DNA of 64,000 nucleotides from the NCBI GenBank assembly GCA_958510875.1, contig OY294068.1:191294315-191358314 (forward strand), given 5' to 3'. Shown here piece by piece: positions 1 through 12,494 of the stretch. The stretch comes from Endomychus coccineus (taxonomy: Eukaryota; Arthropoda; Insecta; Coleoptera; Endomychidae). The notes under the pieces were generated by a model. That model was not told where the DNA came from, made no database searches, and worked only from the letters and a program-made list of their open reading frames with translations. Numbering within the stretch: the stretch's first letter is position 1; the number at the start of each line of letters is the position of its first letter. Both the position numbers and the translations under genes were made by a program.

Positions 1-559
1 CTTAAGAATAAACATGTTTATTGATATAGGTATTCAAAAATATAGCACACGGTAACAACTGTTGATTTTGAATGTATTACAAGATTTCGAATATTAACAA
101 CATATAATTACTGATGTATGGAATATAATATACTTAACATATTCCTACAAAAGACGGAAATTATCGTGCAATAACGGAGGGACAAAGTGTGCCAGATGTC
201 ATTCATAAGTGTTCGTTCACACATGTGACAACTTTCTTCTGCGGAAGTGTCTCGCTAATGGTTAACCTACCTCACAAGTGTCTTCCACCTTGAAGCACTC
301 GCTACTAATCCAGACGTGCCACAAACGAACTAAGCATTATTTATTATACTCAAGTGCATTAGTCTATGAAAAACGTAATATATGAATTCTATTCTACGTC
401 ATGAATTCAATAGCTACTACATCTTTGCTTAAGGTAGGTGTAGCTTATCAGCGCTTCTCTTACATACTTGTTCTAACCTCACCAAATTATAATTGAAACC
501 ATTCTGAAGGCAAGTATTAATATATAAAATAATTAGATTAGCTAAAACCGGAGATACTG

Positions 560-800
560 ACTTTTTATAATGAAGATTCTTGACCCAGGTATGAATTATA
601 TATAAATTCTAGGGAAATAGATCACATTAACACTTATGCTTTATATATTCTTGTCTTTACGTACGTTTCGGTCTCACGCACGACCATCATCAGAAGACTT
701 ATTATGTCTAAAACTGGATTACTTAAAACTAATTGTATTACACAAAGCGTCCTTATCGCACCAATTTACTGACTTTTGAATTTGGCATTTTATTAAGTGT
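560..800 (-). repeat. Dispersed repeat R1 with hammerhead-like core
   Basis: On the minus strand this copy matches repeats near 42.4-42.85 kb, 59.11-59.26 kb and 59.58-59.82 kb. The shared tract runs from a segment around 'ataaggacgc' through the hammerhead-like core (652-700) to 'acctgggtcaagaatct'. The core reads CTGATGA, a GGTC/GACC stem and GAAACGTACGTA, flanked by AGTCTT. A related segment abuts Penelope-like coding debris at 45.3 kb, so this may be a Penelope-like terminal repeat. That link is inference. Confidence 0.6.
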
Positions 801-1526
801 TATCATTGATTGTTAAATTATAAACTAAAATGGACAGAGGTGTTTATATGAATGTGAGAGTAGTTGACCCGTCACATTCTAAGCGGAGAATATAAATCCC
901 CATCTGGTTAAAACTGGAGGCAAACAGTGTCCCCACATAACGTTGTTGACCGTAAACACCGCTTTAGTAATGTATAGACTCTGTAGAGTATAGATCATAG
1001 ACGACGATGTGTTTTTATATTTAAAATCACTGATTTTTATACATAGTATGTCATTAATCGGATCGTAAATATATTTTCAATGATACCAAAAAGAACTGTG
1101 ATCAATTGATCATGTCACTTCCCTCATTCGTGTGAGCAAAATAGGTTTCCAACACGTATCAAATGATTGTAGGAAGAGAAAATATTGAAAATGATTTAGA
1201 AATTGCTAATGAAAAGCGCGTTAAGATATAATCTATGTTACATTAAAATTTTTTTCAAATAGTCTACATAATCTATTTTACCCATCGACATTATGTATAC
1301 GTCGATGATTTTACCATGCTGTGTTTTATACTGACACCTGCTGTCAGGTTGACTGTCACATTATTCACACTATAATATAACCTTGTTTTATATTGGCACC
1401 TGCTGTCACTTGAACTACCAAAAATGCCATAGAGTAAACGCATAAAATATACTGTGACTTCAAATTTTTTTCTGGGCCATTCACAATACTGTTCCTTATA
1501 CTATATACAACCTATAGTCCCTCTCA
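801..1526. other. AT-rich gene-less stretch
   Basis: I see no supported gene here. Two short segments resemble each other near 1322-1410 ('gacacctgctgtca' and 'ggcacctgctgtca'), suggesting a small local duplication of about 70 bp spacing. Confidence 0.4.
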
Positions 1527-1539
1527 TTGAACGATCATG

Positions 1540-2010
1540 TGGAGTTCATTACAAAACCGCTTCACAAAATGTTGAAGCTCTTGGATTATAACCAGAACAG
1601 AGCTACTCTCCTGATTTATGATGTGACATTTACGAGTTCATTATCCTCTCCGGAACATCGTAGAAACGTGGGAGATCTCTCCCTTTTCTATAGATATTTT
1701 CATGGTCGGTGTTCATCAGAAATCTCGTCTGCTGTTCTACCACGAGAGATTTCAGATAGGCGGACGAGCTCAAGCCTTTCATTGTAAAGTTCGAGACCTG
1801 CCGAACTTCTTTCTCCCAACCTTCATTTTTTTATCGAACAGTGAAGTTATGGAAATCTTTACCTAATGAGATCTTTCCTTATGTATATAACCTCCAAACC
1901 TTCAAAAATTTGGATGCCTATCTCTTTTTCAATATTCCAACGCTGGCTCACAAGAGGTACTTCGAACATTATAGTGTCAAAGTATAAAAAAAAGTAATAA
2001 TACGAAAATG
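1540..2010 (+). pseudogene. Non-LTR retrotransposon RT C-terminus (relic)
   Basis: The plus strand encodes a broken stretch typical of the end of jockey-like reverse transcriptase proteins. It includes the conserved tract LSLFYRYFHGRCSSEIS, preceded by SSPEHRRNVGD, then a later WNSLP-like region recognisable as 'VKLWKSLPNEIFP' across frames and 'NLQTFKNLDAYLFFNIP'. Stops and frameshifts interrupt it, and there is no catalytic domain. This is a 3'-truncated or decayed LINE piece rather than a host gene. The family call rests on recognising the C-terminal block, not on a search. Confidence 0.65.
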
Positions 2011-2049
2011 TACGTCCTTGCATTTTTTGGAAATCGTTGGCAATCAAAT

Positions 2050-4090
2050 TAACTACATTCAGGTATGGTATCTACTACATAATATATATTAAATATAATA
2101 TCCGATTGATTTCAAAGGAGTTTCCGTTCTACCTTTACTTTCAGCTATCAAATATCATGCTAATGTAGACGTGCAAATTGTCGTTGCAGATTTTATTGAT
2201 GTTTTATCATCCTCTGCTTACAGATTATTCAACCAAGTGTCATATGTTATTGCAGATTTGAAGCATCGATATACAGGATGTTCCATTGGGAAATAGAATA
2301 ACGTCAACGGTGAATAGATATCACCAAGGTGGCTCTGTTGTTGGGTCTTAAAAGTTTTATAATTGAGATATAGGGTGTCTTATCAATTTTGATCATTTGT
2401 TTGTATGATCAGTCCAGTATATTTTTTTTAACAAAAAGACGTATAAAATTAGAACATGTTCATTCAAAAACAAAACAACGAACTATTGTCCATACTTAAA
2501 GGACAGGTTCTATTTTCGTAAAGCTATATGTTGCATGCATCCAAGAAAAAAAGGGTTTGAAAAGGAAGACAATATGCTGCTATATTGCCAGTTACTTGCT
2601 TATTTCTAAATAGTAGTACCTACTATTTTTATGCATTCCGAAACATTTCTATCTTTATGCATTGAAAAAAAATTAGTTATATAAGCTAAGTCTTTACTTT
2701 TCCAAATGATGCAAATGATCTATAAAAGGAAACTGATGTATAATGAAAATGCTATACAATAGTCGTGGACAAATATATACGAATTAAATCTAATAAAAAT
2801 TGTGTACATAATACGCCTACTTAATCTCAACCTATTTGAGTCCGCCCGAAGGAAAAGAAAACGCGAACCTTTTGATCTTTTCCGACCAGCTACGAGACTT
2901 TCCGTGTCCGTCGAAACAGAACGGACTCCTAGTTGTTGTTCCCAAAACGTTCTCGTACAGTTAGCGAACAGTCGCCAAAAGACCAACTGCGTGTATGGTT
3001 CGATGCTCAGGATTTGTTGACACCAGTTCAATCTCAGTCAAAATTTTCCCACATAAACACTGGAGCTTTAGGTTTAATGTATGACATGTAATAACGATTA
3101 TTTTCTAAAACTACCTTACGAGACTAACTAGCCAACCAGCCGCTATACATTAAAGTCATGATGTCAGTTTCTAGTACGGTATGGGTTTCAATTTGTGAAT
3201 TAATTAATTTGTGCTCTAATATGAGCTATATCAGCCTGAAAGAACTAAACATAATACTTAAGAACCTATAAAATGTTAAATCTTTCTAGGACGAACATTG
3301 TATTCTACAATATTAATCAATCATCATAATGTAGAAATGCGTAACATGTAGATACGAATAACGAAGTGTTTGAGTTGTGATTATATATTGAAATTGATTC
3401 TGCTGCACCTATTTTTATCTATAACTTGGTGAGAGAAAAGCAAAATCGGGTAGTAGCAGTTGATAAATGCATTAGTGGTATCTTATCCATGTGTTGGTTT
3501 AAAGAAGCACTGATTCAGTTCAGACTTCAGACCTTCATCTCATTGTAGATGGTACAGTCATAAAGATATGATATAAAAATAACGAAGCTTAATTCCACAG
3601 ATAAATATTCTACGTTTTTACGTGTGTAGAATAAAGTACTAAAATCTAAATTGTTAATTCTATAATCTATATCTTAAACGAGACATTTAGATATAATAAA
3701 TTGAAGTATTGTCGTGTGCATCTAAAATCGTTACTGTTAAATGAGACTATCATGTTATCTTTCTTTTAATTAAAACCCTATTTGATAACAACACGGTCGC
3801 ATATAAGATGAAGGTACCTCAATTGAATATTTTTACCAGACCATATTTTCGAATTCACCTCCTGGAGAGCAAGTAGAAATATTATGATAACCAGATTTTT
3901 TATTCGTCATTAAATTTCCTTTCTCCGTTATATGAAATTAAACTTATCGAATTCTTGGGGTAATATCATCGTGAATAACATGAATAATTACTTAATTTTT
4001 TTAACGCAAGCTTGTGTGGTGACTTGATTACTAGCTAATGGGAATTTAGAGCCGTATATTAAATTATAACGCCAATGGCTTCTCTCATTA
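2050..4090. other. Gene-poor stretch, no supported feature
   Basis: About 2 kb of AT-rich sequence. The only denser patch is 2825-3025, where two overlapping open frames on opposite strands are both short and match nothing I recognise. I do not annotate a gene. Confidence 0.4.
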
Positions 4091-4094
4091 TTAA

Positions 4095-4530
4095 ATTAAT
4101 GCAGAAAAAACAACCATCAATGGAATTTGTCGGTTAAATTTCATTTATGAATAACTGAATTAGGTACTTACACAAGAATGTCTTTTGTAGCAAAGAACTA
4201 ACAAAATAAAACTCGATTATAGTACAAATTTTGAAATTATTTGAATGGTGCCACATAGGAAAAATAGGCTTTCACCTATTTCGTATTGTTATTATAAAAA
4301 AAATGCATTAAAATAAAAAAATAGTAAGTTTGCCCCCTCAAAGGATTATTTAAAAAAATTAATTCAGAAAAGACAACCATTAATGGAATTGGCTTATTCA
4401 ATTTCATTTTATGGATAATTGAAATACTACACTATATTAAATATAAATTTCTAATTATTCTTAGCAAATCAATGCAGTAAAAATTTTTTATGGAATTTGT
4501 CGATTCAATAATTTTATTCTATGAATAATC
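4095..4530 (+). repeat. Three diverged direct repeats
   Basis: Three copies of a roughly 65-bp unit lie at about 4100-4160, 4355-4420 and 4465-4530. Each contains a form of 'atggaattkgycg' followed by 'tttcattttatgaataa'. They are diverged from one another. They could be remnants of a tandem array broken up by AT-rich insertions. No coding function is seen. Confidence 0.5.
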
Positions 4531-5028
4531 AAAATAGAAACACAAATACGTATTTTGTAACAAGCATTTTAAAATTGTCTGTGGTCCCAGATTATCACAT
4601 AGCCAAAGCCTATTTTGAGTTTTTAATATGAAATTGAATTGATTGAAATAAAAAATGTTAAGTTTGAATTTATCTATTTAAATTTATTATTATTATTTCT
4701 ATATCTCTAGAGATTGGTTTAAATATATCTCATTAATATGTAGAATAGTGGAATAATTCAAAAAACAAATTCAAGTTCACATGGGCTACTTGCTGACAAT
4801 TGTTTATCAAAGCGAGGTATAAATTTTAACTATTTTTTTTTTCAATTTTAGATGATAATTAAGCGTGCTAATTTTTTGTTATAATCTCCTAACCTGAATA
4901 ATACAATTTAGTTACAAAAATAATAATTTGCTCAATATCCACATTTACTATACTTATTTATTTAATTTTCTCAGTGTGGAAAACTCGTGAACACCTAAAT
5001 TAAATTAATTTTTTTTTATTCATTTCAG

Positions 5029-5112
5029 GTTCCTCTTCATCGCCCTTATCGAATGCCAGTAGTGACGAAAAAATGTCAATGTGATTTAGAAGACTTATAA
5101 CGTAATATATTC
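5029..5112 (+). CDS. Possible terminal coding exon, gene unknown
   Basis: A T-rich tract ending in 'catttcag' (AG at 5027-5028) is a good 3' splice site. Two frames are open after it. One gives SSSSPLSNASSDEKMSM and stops at 5083-5085 region. The other gives VPLHRPYRMPVVTKKCQC plus DLEDL and stops near 5100. The downstream AT-rich 180 bp with AATAAA at 5265-5270 would suit a 3' UTR. No upstream exon of the same gene can be identified inside the window, so the frame and even the reality of the exon are uncertain. It could be the end of a plus-strand gene that starts outside the window. Confidence 0.3.
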
Positions 5113-5264
5113 TACAATGTATATTTACATTTACCGACTGTTTTGTTATTCTTTATATAGTTAAATTTAAGTTAATTTATGAAATTTTAACATTGTTTAC
5201 TGTAGATAAGAAATTTTAATAATTTAATTCTATATTATGTAGTTTGAGGTAAAAGTCTACGATG

Positions 5265-5270
5265 AATAAA
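5265..5270 (+). promoter_or_regulatory. Candidate polyadenylation signal AATAAA
   Basis: AATAAA lies about 180 bp after the candidate terminal exon at 5029. It is meaningful only if that exon is real. Confidence 0.25.
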
Positions 5271-5299
5271 TAAGTGTCACATTTAATATTTTCAAATTG

Positions 5300-7860
5300 A
5301 CGGGGAGTTCGTTTTTCAAACAACCAGTGTATTACACGAACCATATATATTCTAAGAACACAACCATTTACCCGTTTTTCAAACTAATTAAACGTAAATC
5401 ATATTTGAATAAAAATATTGTTACAAGGCGTAGAATGAATAATTCGGTTTAGATATTTTTCAAACTTTCATCCTGTCCCAGGAACAAGTCGATCCTTCCT
5501 GCACCTGAACATATATTGTGATTCATATTGGAGATTGAACAATTCACTCAAGTTCAAAATTACCCTAGTTCATCATATTTATAGTTTGGATTCTTACCTC
5601 AAACGGTTTCATTATACAATTAGGTGTTAATAAAATATGATCTCTTCTAGATAATCAGCAATTATATGTGAAAAATCAGTGTTTCCACCATACGAATTGC
5701 TCAATAATCATTCCATATAATCTTACGAAGTCACCACTGGTTCTGAAAAAAAGTTCAGAATGTTTCCATGTGACCTTCAGTTATATTCCATGAGAGAAGG
5801 TCAGGAGACATATTTTTCCGAATTAGTGGCAACATAGATAAGTTTGAATGTTCAAAATTATAATGTTGAACAACATCAACAATCATTGTTGAGCATTTCA
5901 TTCCCCTACCTACTTAAAATAAATGAAATTATGTTGCACGCGATATTATAATATTAAGAAAAATAATGTGTGCCTCAATACATATTCAAGTGTAATATTT
6001 CAATCATTATATTTATAGGTACTAGATATGGCTCTGAGAGGGCCACGGGTGACGAAAAGCCACTATCGACGTTCATCAGAAAGTACAATCTGCAGCGGTT
6101 GTGCTGTCGATGTTCACTCTCTTGCTCCGGTGTATTGTCTAGTGCGCATCCAATATTCAGAGATACAGCTAATTTGTCAAAACTGTACAATAGCTTTATT
6201 AGAAGTAACACAAACTTATATTTGAATTGAAATGATCTTAGTTCATTTGAAAAATATTAGTAATAATTTTCTGATAATATGGGCATCTATTTTATTTTTA
6301 GTCGATGAAATTGTCAAATAATCAAAATGTAAATGTCTATTTTCTCAAGGTATTTTCAGTGCAGTTTCAAAATGTTGGGAAATTTCTTTCGTCGTAAAGA
6401 ATATTATACAAACTTCCAGATAATGTAATCAACCAGAATTCAAATACTAACAGATGTCATAGGAAGAATCCTAAAGTTCCATACTTATTACTTATTATAA
6501 ACATGAAATGTTACACTCGAAAAAGTATTCTGAGGCGTTAAGAAAACAAAAATTCTAAATTCTATAAGCTCTCTTTAATTTTCATTTCCGAACATGATCT
6601 TGCTATAACTTATCCATGAAAAACAGTTACTTCTCACAATCTTCATCAGATCAATAATGCCACCATTTCAGAAGACCAACATCAAAGTGGCTGCCAAAAA
6701 ACATCTTTTTGGAAACGTTGCTTTGGTGTAGATGCTTCTTTGGTGAATATCAAACTCTAGAACACATCCAAGCAACGAATTCCTTTCAATATCTGGGACT
6801 CATTCTTGAGTCAATCAAATTGCAAATAATTATTTTACAACTGTTATGGATTACTCTATCAATTTATTTTATTCCTAAGATTCATGCATACTCAATTGAT
6901 CCCGAAACTGAATTAAATTTTCCAAAAGATTGTGAGAATTAACTTTTCTTTATTAATTCATAATTGACATACGTCATCCATTCAAGATTTAATGAAGACA
7001 TATTTTATAGATAGATCACGTTTTGACAAAAAGTTGAGCTAACATTAATTTGTTATATATTGTAAATATTGGAACCCTATTTACCTCCAACAGTTCATCA
7101 ACTCTACTGTATCTAGTAAATTGTAAAAATTGTTAATTTATGTACCTTTATATTTATTTTACCAAATTGAGAAATTGTCTCTGGAATTAACAGGGTCAAT
7201 AAAATCAGAAATTCTAGTTTTTAACACGTGGCCTTTGTTATGGATAAAAACAATTGCATACTATCCGATTAAGAACATTTACCACAAGGACATAAAATTG
7301 ACTATGATATGATATTCAATTTGAATACAATGATTCAATGCAATCGAAATTCTAATATAAACCTTTGTTTTCGATCAGTTTCAATAATTATACAGCTCAA
7401 GTCCAAAATTGGTTCAACAAGGAAAACTGCCCGGATTACGTACAAATGTAAGAAAAGCACTTGCTTATCGGGGTGGGGGTGTTCAGGTTGCGTAGAAATA
7501 TCATTTGAATGCTTCAGATTGTGTATAATTTTCTTTACCTGCTTTACTTGGTGTAGTAAATGGGTATAATAAAACAATTGCTCTCTCCCAAATTGCCGAC
7601 TTTACCAAATTTTAAGACATAGGGAAATGAAACAAAATAGTTCAAATTATGAATTGCCTGAATTTCTTTTAATTCTTTGTTTGAACAAAATTTGTATTCA
7701 TAAACAATAAATTTAAAAAAAATTTAAAACACAAAAAACGTAACTTTTCAATGAAAAATCCTCCATCACAGTTTTATAAAGACTTTGAACTCTTCATGAA
7801 TAGTTTTAATATTAAAAAAATTAACAAACTTCCCTTTAAAACAAGTATATATTTTTTAAA
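5300..7860. other. Gene-poor stretch with unassigned short open frames
   Basis: No gene can be supported. Open frames at 6028-6225 and 6660-6942 follow AG-ending T-rich tracts and could be read as exons. The second ends in a hydrophobic segment followed by DPETELNFPKDCEN. I recognise neither and see no linked exons, so both are left uncalled. Confidence 0.35.
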
Positions 7861-7864
7861 ACAA

Positions 7865-8042
7865 TCACTTTTTATCTATTTTCATGAATGTAATTTCAGA
7901 ATATAAGATATTTATTGTTTCTTCATATATTTTTACATTATTGTCAGCTTTTACTGCCTCACTCTTCACCTTCTTGACTAAATTTTCGATTTTTGAGTAT
8001 AATGTTTCGAGTTGATTATTGATTCGGGATTCTCCCCATTAC
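7865..8042 (-). pseudogene. Coiled-coil-like coding remnant
   Basis: A 58-codon open stretch without a start codon lies on the minus strand. It is rich in Lys, Glu and Asn with heptad-like spacing (LETLYSKIENLVKKVKSEAV, then KADNNVKIYEETINILYSEI). Just upstream it runs into a stop. It may be part of a retroelement ORF1 or a decayed exon. No family is recognised. Confidence 0.25.
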
Positions 8043-9640
8043 TTGCATTGTTGCTGTATCGTCTGCTGCGACAATTCCACAAATCAATTGGATAAAAAGA
8101 GCTTTAAATAATAGCAAATAAATCAGATATTATGTGCTAATTTAGATATTTGCTAAAAACGGCAATTTAGAATTTTAATTATTCTGTTATACCTATCTAC
8201 AAGTAAAGCTGGCAATAAAAAAGTCCGAATTTCTTCCATCGTGTACCGAGATACGGTATGAATGTGGAACTTGAGTGTCACAATACGTCAAAATCAAATC
8301 AATGTCAGTTCAAAATTAAATCATTGTTTTAAGTGTCTAGTTTGAACTAAATTAGTGCCTTCCTAATATTATAAATAAAATGTTTAAAAGTGTTACAACA
8401 TGTTTAAATGTATATTTTGTAAAGTGATTTACCCTGAATAAAATAATGCTCTTGTAAATTATATATTGTTGAGATTTATTCACCCCATATCCTATCGCCA
8501 GTATTTTTGTTTCGACGTTTTAAAGAAGGCAGAATCTTATATTGTTGTTGCCCTATTCAATCAATTTCAGTCACCAAACATAGAACCTTGGAAAATACCA
8601 ACAATATCCTAGCTTTGTCTAGGAAAATTACATATACATTGAGACCTTCTAAGCAATTTCTATTTCTTGAAATTTTATTCTCGCAACATATTTTCCGACT
8701 TACGGACATTTTTTTGCGACGACAAAAATGCTAAATTGTTAATACATTAAAAAATTCGTAAAATAGGTTGAATTTATATGTATTATTGTAAAAAAATATC
8801 AAATCTATATACTAAAACCATTTTTAAATCATAACAAAAATGTTTAACTGAAAAATTCCGAATTTTTTTTTTCCAAAATTTTCATTTTTAGCGATAAAAG
8901 TGTGAGAAGTGATATAGACGCTCAAATAATCAATAACATTATCCAAAAACACAATTTTTTTTGGCATGATGTAAAAACGACATTTTTTGGACAAAACCTC
9001 GCATCTTTTTTCATATTTCTTTAATTTACTTATTCCTCTATCGTCATTGTACAAAATAAATAATAAATTATAAAAAGACAAAAAAAAAATTAAGAAGACT
9101 TTGTACTGATCTTGGGAAAGTTATGATTAATCAAGAAAATCTAGCATCTGTTTTTTTTTTGCGTGTGATTATTAAAATTTGTAACGATATTAAGACCCTA
9201 TTCCAGTTTCAAGAGCAAGTATAAAGGAAAGAATAGTTGCTAATTTTGAATTGCTCCTCAATATTTACATATCTATTGATTCAATTGAAAAGAGTTTAAA
9301 AATACAGTCATGATAGAGTTGAAGTAAACCCCGACTGCGTTTTTGTGAATTTGTATAATTACTATTAGGCCCGCATCTCTTCAACCCAGTATGTGGTAAA
9401 TGGAAGTTTTTAATGTGAAAGTCAGGGTGGGCTTCTGAAAATGTCAACACAAATCAATTTTGTTGTAGATATTCAAACGGATATAGATTTATGTTCATTA
9501 ATTATAATTAGTGAATCGTTTAAACCTTTATGAATTAAATATTAGTGAATTTCTAAGAGAGCAGTATGATCAAAACTATTTCGTTTGAAGTTTGGGCCTT
9601 GATGCCAATTGTGCGTTTCATTGCAGTCTATTAAGGAGGA
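8043..9640. other. AT-rich stretch, no supported gene
   Basis: This stretch contains two AATAAA motifs around 8370-8445 and long A/T runs at 8860-9160. I see no feature I can support. Confidence 0.35.
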
Positions 9641-9660
9641 ATAAAATAATAAAAATTGTT

Positions 9661-9888
9661 TTATGTTGAAAGATTCATCAAACCAATATGAAATCTTACT
9701 AAGTCGTTAATGAAATTATTTTCTCTAATATAGTCACACAAAATAACTTTATTTGTAGATGTGTAGAATATTATGATTTCATCATAGACGTATCTGATCG
9801 TCCACAACTTATGCAAATTGAACAAATTATCAAGAATTATATCAAAAATTAGATGGAAGAAGCTGTTTCTTTGTAAGTTAATTAACAT
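9661..9888 (-). pseudogene. Reverse-transcriptase YxDD-like fragment
   Basis: The minus strand reads FDIILDNLFNLHKLWTIRYV followed by YDEIIIFY. This resembles the Penelope-like palm motif (P-x-L-x-D-I-x-L-D ... RYVDDIIIF), with the second Asp of the catalytic pair altered. It lies about 1 kb from a clear Penelope-like GIY-YIG fragment on the same strand. The resemblance is suggestive only. Confidence 0.35.
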
Positions 9889-10674
9889 AATGAAAAAAAG
9901 ATGAAGAGGATCTCTGGTAACCCTCGCACAACTTCTTTCTTAATTAGTAGTATCGTAACTGAGAAGGAAGTCCAACTCTTGGTTGCACATCACAAGATTT
10001 TGGTCTGTCCGGGTGAAAACAGAGCTGAAACAAAAAATCGGTGAAAATATGAAAATACAGATTAACAGATTCATATACGACTGTATCTTGGAACTACCGA
10101 GGCTTGATGCCTACTACTGCTCTTGCAGGAAGAAAACTTACCTATCGACGAAAAAGGCGGGGTATGATTCGAGAAGTTCTTCTTTTTCACGGCAATACTC
10201 GATGCTGTACAACTGCGTTGACTCGTGAGACAATAGAGGAAAGAGGAAATGCATTTATCAGCATTGAAACACCCTCCCTATATCCATCTTAGTAATTATA
10301 AGTATCAAGACAGAGAAAGGACAAAAGTTAATCAACGACCTTGAAATTCCCAATGCTTTTAACGGATTTTTTATAAATAATGGAACAACATTAAAAACAA
10401 AAATGAAAATTTACTAAAACGTTAAGAAAATTCCATATTTTTAAAACTGACCAAAAAATCTGAAGTATTAAATATGATAAAGACACTCAAATATTAAAAG
10501 TCATTATGACTTGATCATATACTTTAAACTGAATAATGAAGTACGATTATGAAACCACAGGTCAATATCACAAATTTGTAACCAAAGTCGTAGAAAAAAT
10601 AATAAAAATCAGAAATCGCAAAACTAAATGTACTCAAGGTGCAATTATACACCTAACAAGGCTCTATGGACATC

Positions 10675-10860
10675 TGAATGTCGTTTGTGCATTAAAATAA
10701 ACCTAAAAAAATCCTTCGATTCTGCGGATGACAGCCAACTACTTTTAATTCTGGAAAATAATCCGAGGTGCTGCACTTTACTTACTCGAAAGTTATCTGA
10801 AAGAAAGAAAACAATTTATTAAAGTAGATCAATCTACCAGTATGCAACCAGCATACTCTT
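10675..10860 (+). pseudogene. LINE reverse-transcriptase fragment
   Basis: Across two frames the plus strand gives KINLKKSFDSADDSQLLLIL, then GAALYLLESYLKERKQFI and KVDQ. This is the RT block 'hDhSKAFDxVDHxxLL...GI.G.aL.hh.SYL..RKQ.V' of jockey/CR1-type elements. A frameshift separates the two parts and the flanks are degenerate, so it is a dead fragment. Confidence 0.6.
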
Positions 10861-10952
10861 TCAGAGAGATAGTGATGAAATATTTATTTTATGGAAATCT
10901 ATTTTAATGAAATAAAATAAAAATATTTCTTGTCTAATTTCAACAAGAGAAT

Positions 10953-11815
10953 TTATTTTTCAATAAACACGACAGGTTTCGACTTTTGCATCATTATCAA
11001 GTCTTGATTTAATTTGAACAGACTACATTTTTGTAAAAATGGCAATGTAATAAACATATATTTTTTTATATTTAGAATCAGTTTCACACAACTTTCTTGA
11101 GAAATGGTATGACCTGTATTTAAAATATGTTCGGCCACTGCTGATTTTTTACCATTATTTTTCTTTATATGGGCAAAATGTTCCTTATATTGAATTAAAA
11201 TGTTCCTTCTAGTTTGACCCACATAGCATTTTGAACACGACTCACAATTGATTTTGTAAATCTCGGATTTGTCGAAATTGGAAACTTCATCAAAGGTGTT
11301 GAATAAACGATGTTTTAGCTTATGCTTACATATATAGACTGGTTGTATTCCAAATTTAGAAAACAAACTATCGAATTTATTGATTACTGAAGAATGATAA
11401 GTGAAGCTTTTGAAGGCAATGGCTCTAATTTGGTTAGTTGACTACGTTCCATTTGTTCAGTAATTAAATTATTGATCAAAGATTTGTAGTAACCATTGTC
11501 CAACGCAATTTGCTGAAGTTTCCCAACTTCGTTGTTATAATTTTACTGGCTCAAATGGAAGTTCAATAATCTAGACTATTAAACGGACTTATTTTATATC
11601 TAAATGGTGTAGCTGAACCCGCCGGGTATACCTATTTGTTTGAGTGGGTCTTCTGTATGTCGAAATTCAAGTGAATACCATGTTTTATAATATTAATATC
11701 AAGGAAAGGAAGCTGATTATCTGTTTCTATTCCGACAGTGAATCTCACTGAATCAAATTGGCTATTAAGCGTGTTCAAAAAGTCATGTAAATCAGAATCT
11801 TTACTTGTCATCGCG
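10953..11815 (-). pseudogene. Penelope-like element: RT thumb plus GIY-YIG endonuclease
   Basis: The uninterrupted part (10953-11366, 137 aa) carries a GIY-YIG endonuclease: SEIYKINCESCSKCYVGQTR, then RNILIQYKEHFAHI, NNGKKSAVAEHILNTGH and a C-terminal KPVVFIEK. The usual 'Y.I.C..C...YVGQT.R....R..EH' pattern is present. The 'GIY' position reads EIYKI and the Arg in 'R..EH' is altered to Y-K. Upstream on the same strand (to 11815), stops and frameshifts break an RT C-terminus with FLDINIIKHGIHLNFDIQKT and SATPFRYKISPFNSL. The gene order RT then GIY-YIG is that of Penelope-like retroelements. The copy is decayed. Confidence 0.8.
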
Positions 11816-11829
11816 GTTTTTTTAGTTTA

Positions 11830-11965
11830 TACATGTCCATCCCTTCTAAATTACCTAACCTAATCTTACCTAACCTAACCTAACCTAACCTAAATATTTG
11901 TCTCTACTGTGTTTTAAAAGTGATAAACTTTCTTGAGAATTGGTGTTATAATATATCCACAGTGT
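11830..11965 (-). pseudogene. Second Penelope-like GIY-YIG fragment with TTAGG run
   Basis: The minus strand resembles the plus-strand fragment at 20260-20360: a 'caattctcaagaaagtttatc' block, then 'aaaca.agta.ag.caaatat', then a 'gggatgga.atgtataaac' end. Between the last two blocks this copy has a run of TTAGG units. It is a short dead fragment. Confidence 0.55.
11854..11893 (+). repeat. Interstitial telomere-type repeat (CCTAA)n
   Basis: The plus strand reads CCTAACCTAA, a degenerate unit, then about five CCTAA units. On the minus strand this is TTAGG, the common insect telomere repeat. The array is only about 40 bp and lies within Penelope-like debris. Confidence 0.8.
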
Positions 11966-12010
11966 GAACTCTTTTATAGTTTACTTATAATATTTGTTGC
12001 GCCTAAATAT
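11905..12010 (+). repeat. Dispersed repeat R2 copy
   Basis: The tract around 'tatccacagtgtgaactctt' plus 'ttatagttta' recurs near 25.64-25.73, 26.92-27.0 and, in part, 54.64-54.72 and 63.59-63.65 kb. It is usually preceded elsewhere by 'taacagtatttttagtg' and 'ataagggtgatt'. The family is unidentified. Confidence 0.5.
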
Positions 12011-12494
12011 GAAATTTTCAGTTCATAAATGATTGAATACCTATCGGACATTTTTTTAACATTATTTGTTTTGCAAGGCAACTTAATTAAACTGTACTGT
12101 TCAACAAACAAGGTAGCATCAATTGGACACACAGTTGCACCAAACTTGGATTTTGTACAACTTCTTAGAAATGAAGAAAATTAAGCACAGCTGGCGGTTT
12201 GTCGAATTACGTTCATTTATCACTTCCTAGGATCTCCGTCGATAAAACTGCATTATATTATTTCTTTTAAATTTTACGTGTCACCTCTCAATTCATGCCG
12301 GATTGTATTTAATGTAAGATGTAATTTCAATTGTACAGAATGTATGGAATTCGTGAAAGAATCTTCTATTTCATTTATTTGCAATGATTCGCAAATCGCC
12401 AAATCTTATTGCACTTCTTGGAAATTATCTGCATGAATAATTGGTTTCGGGAAGAATACATTGAATATGTAATCCGAATGATACGCCTTGTGAG

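Noticed and set aside
2720..3031. Overlapping open frames on both strands around a denser patch
   Set aside because: Neither frame has a recognisable motif, good splice context or partner exon. The two strands cannot both be coding.
6028..6225. 65-codon frame with several Cys after a 'tttatag' tract
   Set aside because: The Cys spacing fits no zinc-binding family I know, and no linked exon is visible.
11854..11893. True chromosome end
   Set aside because: The TTAGG run is about 40 bp and lies inside retroelement debris with unique sequence on both sides.
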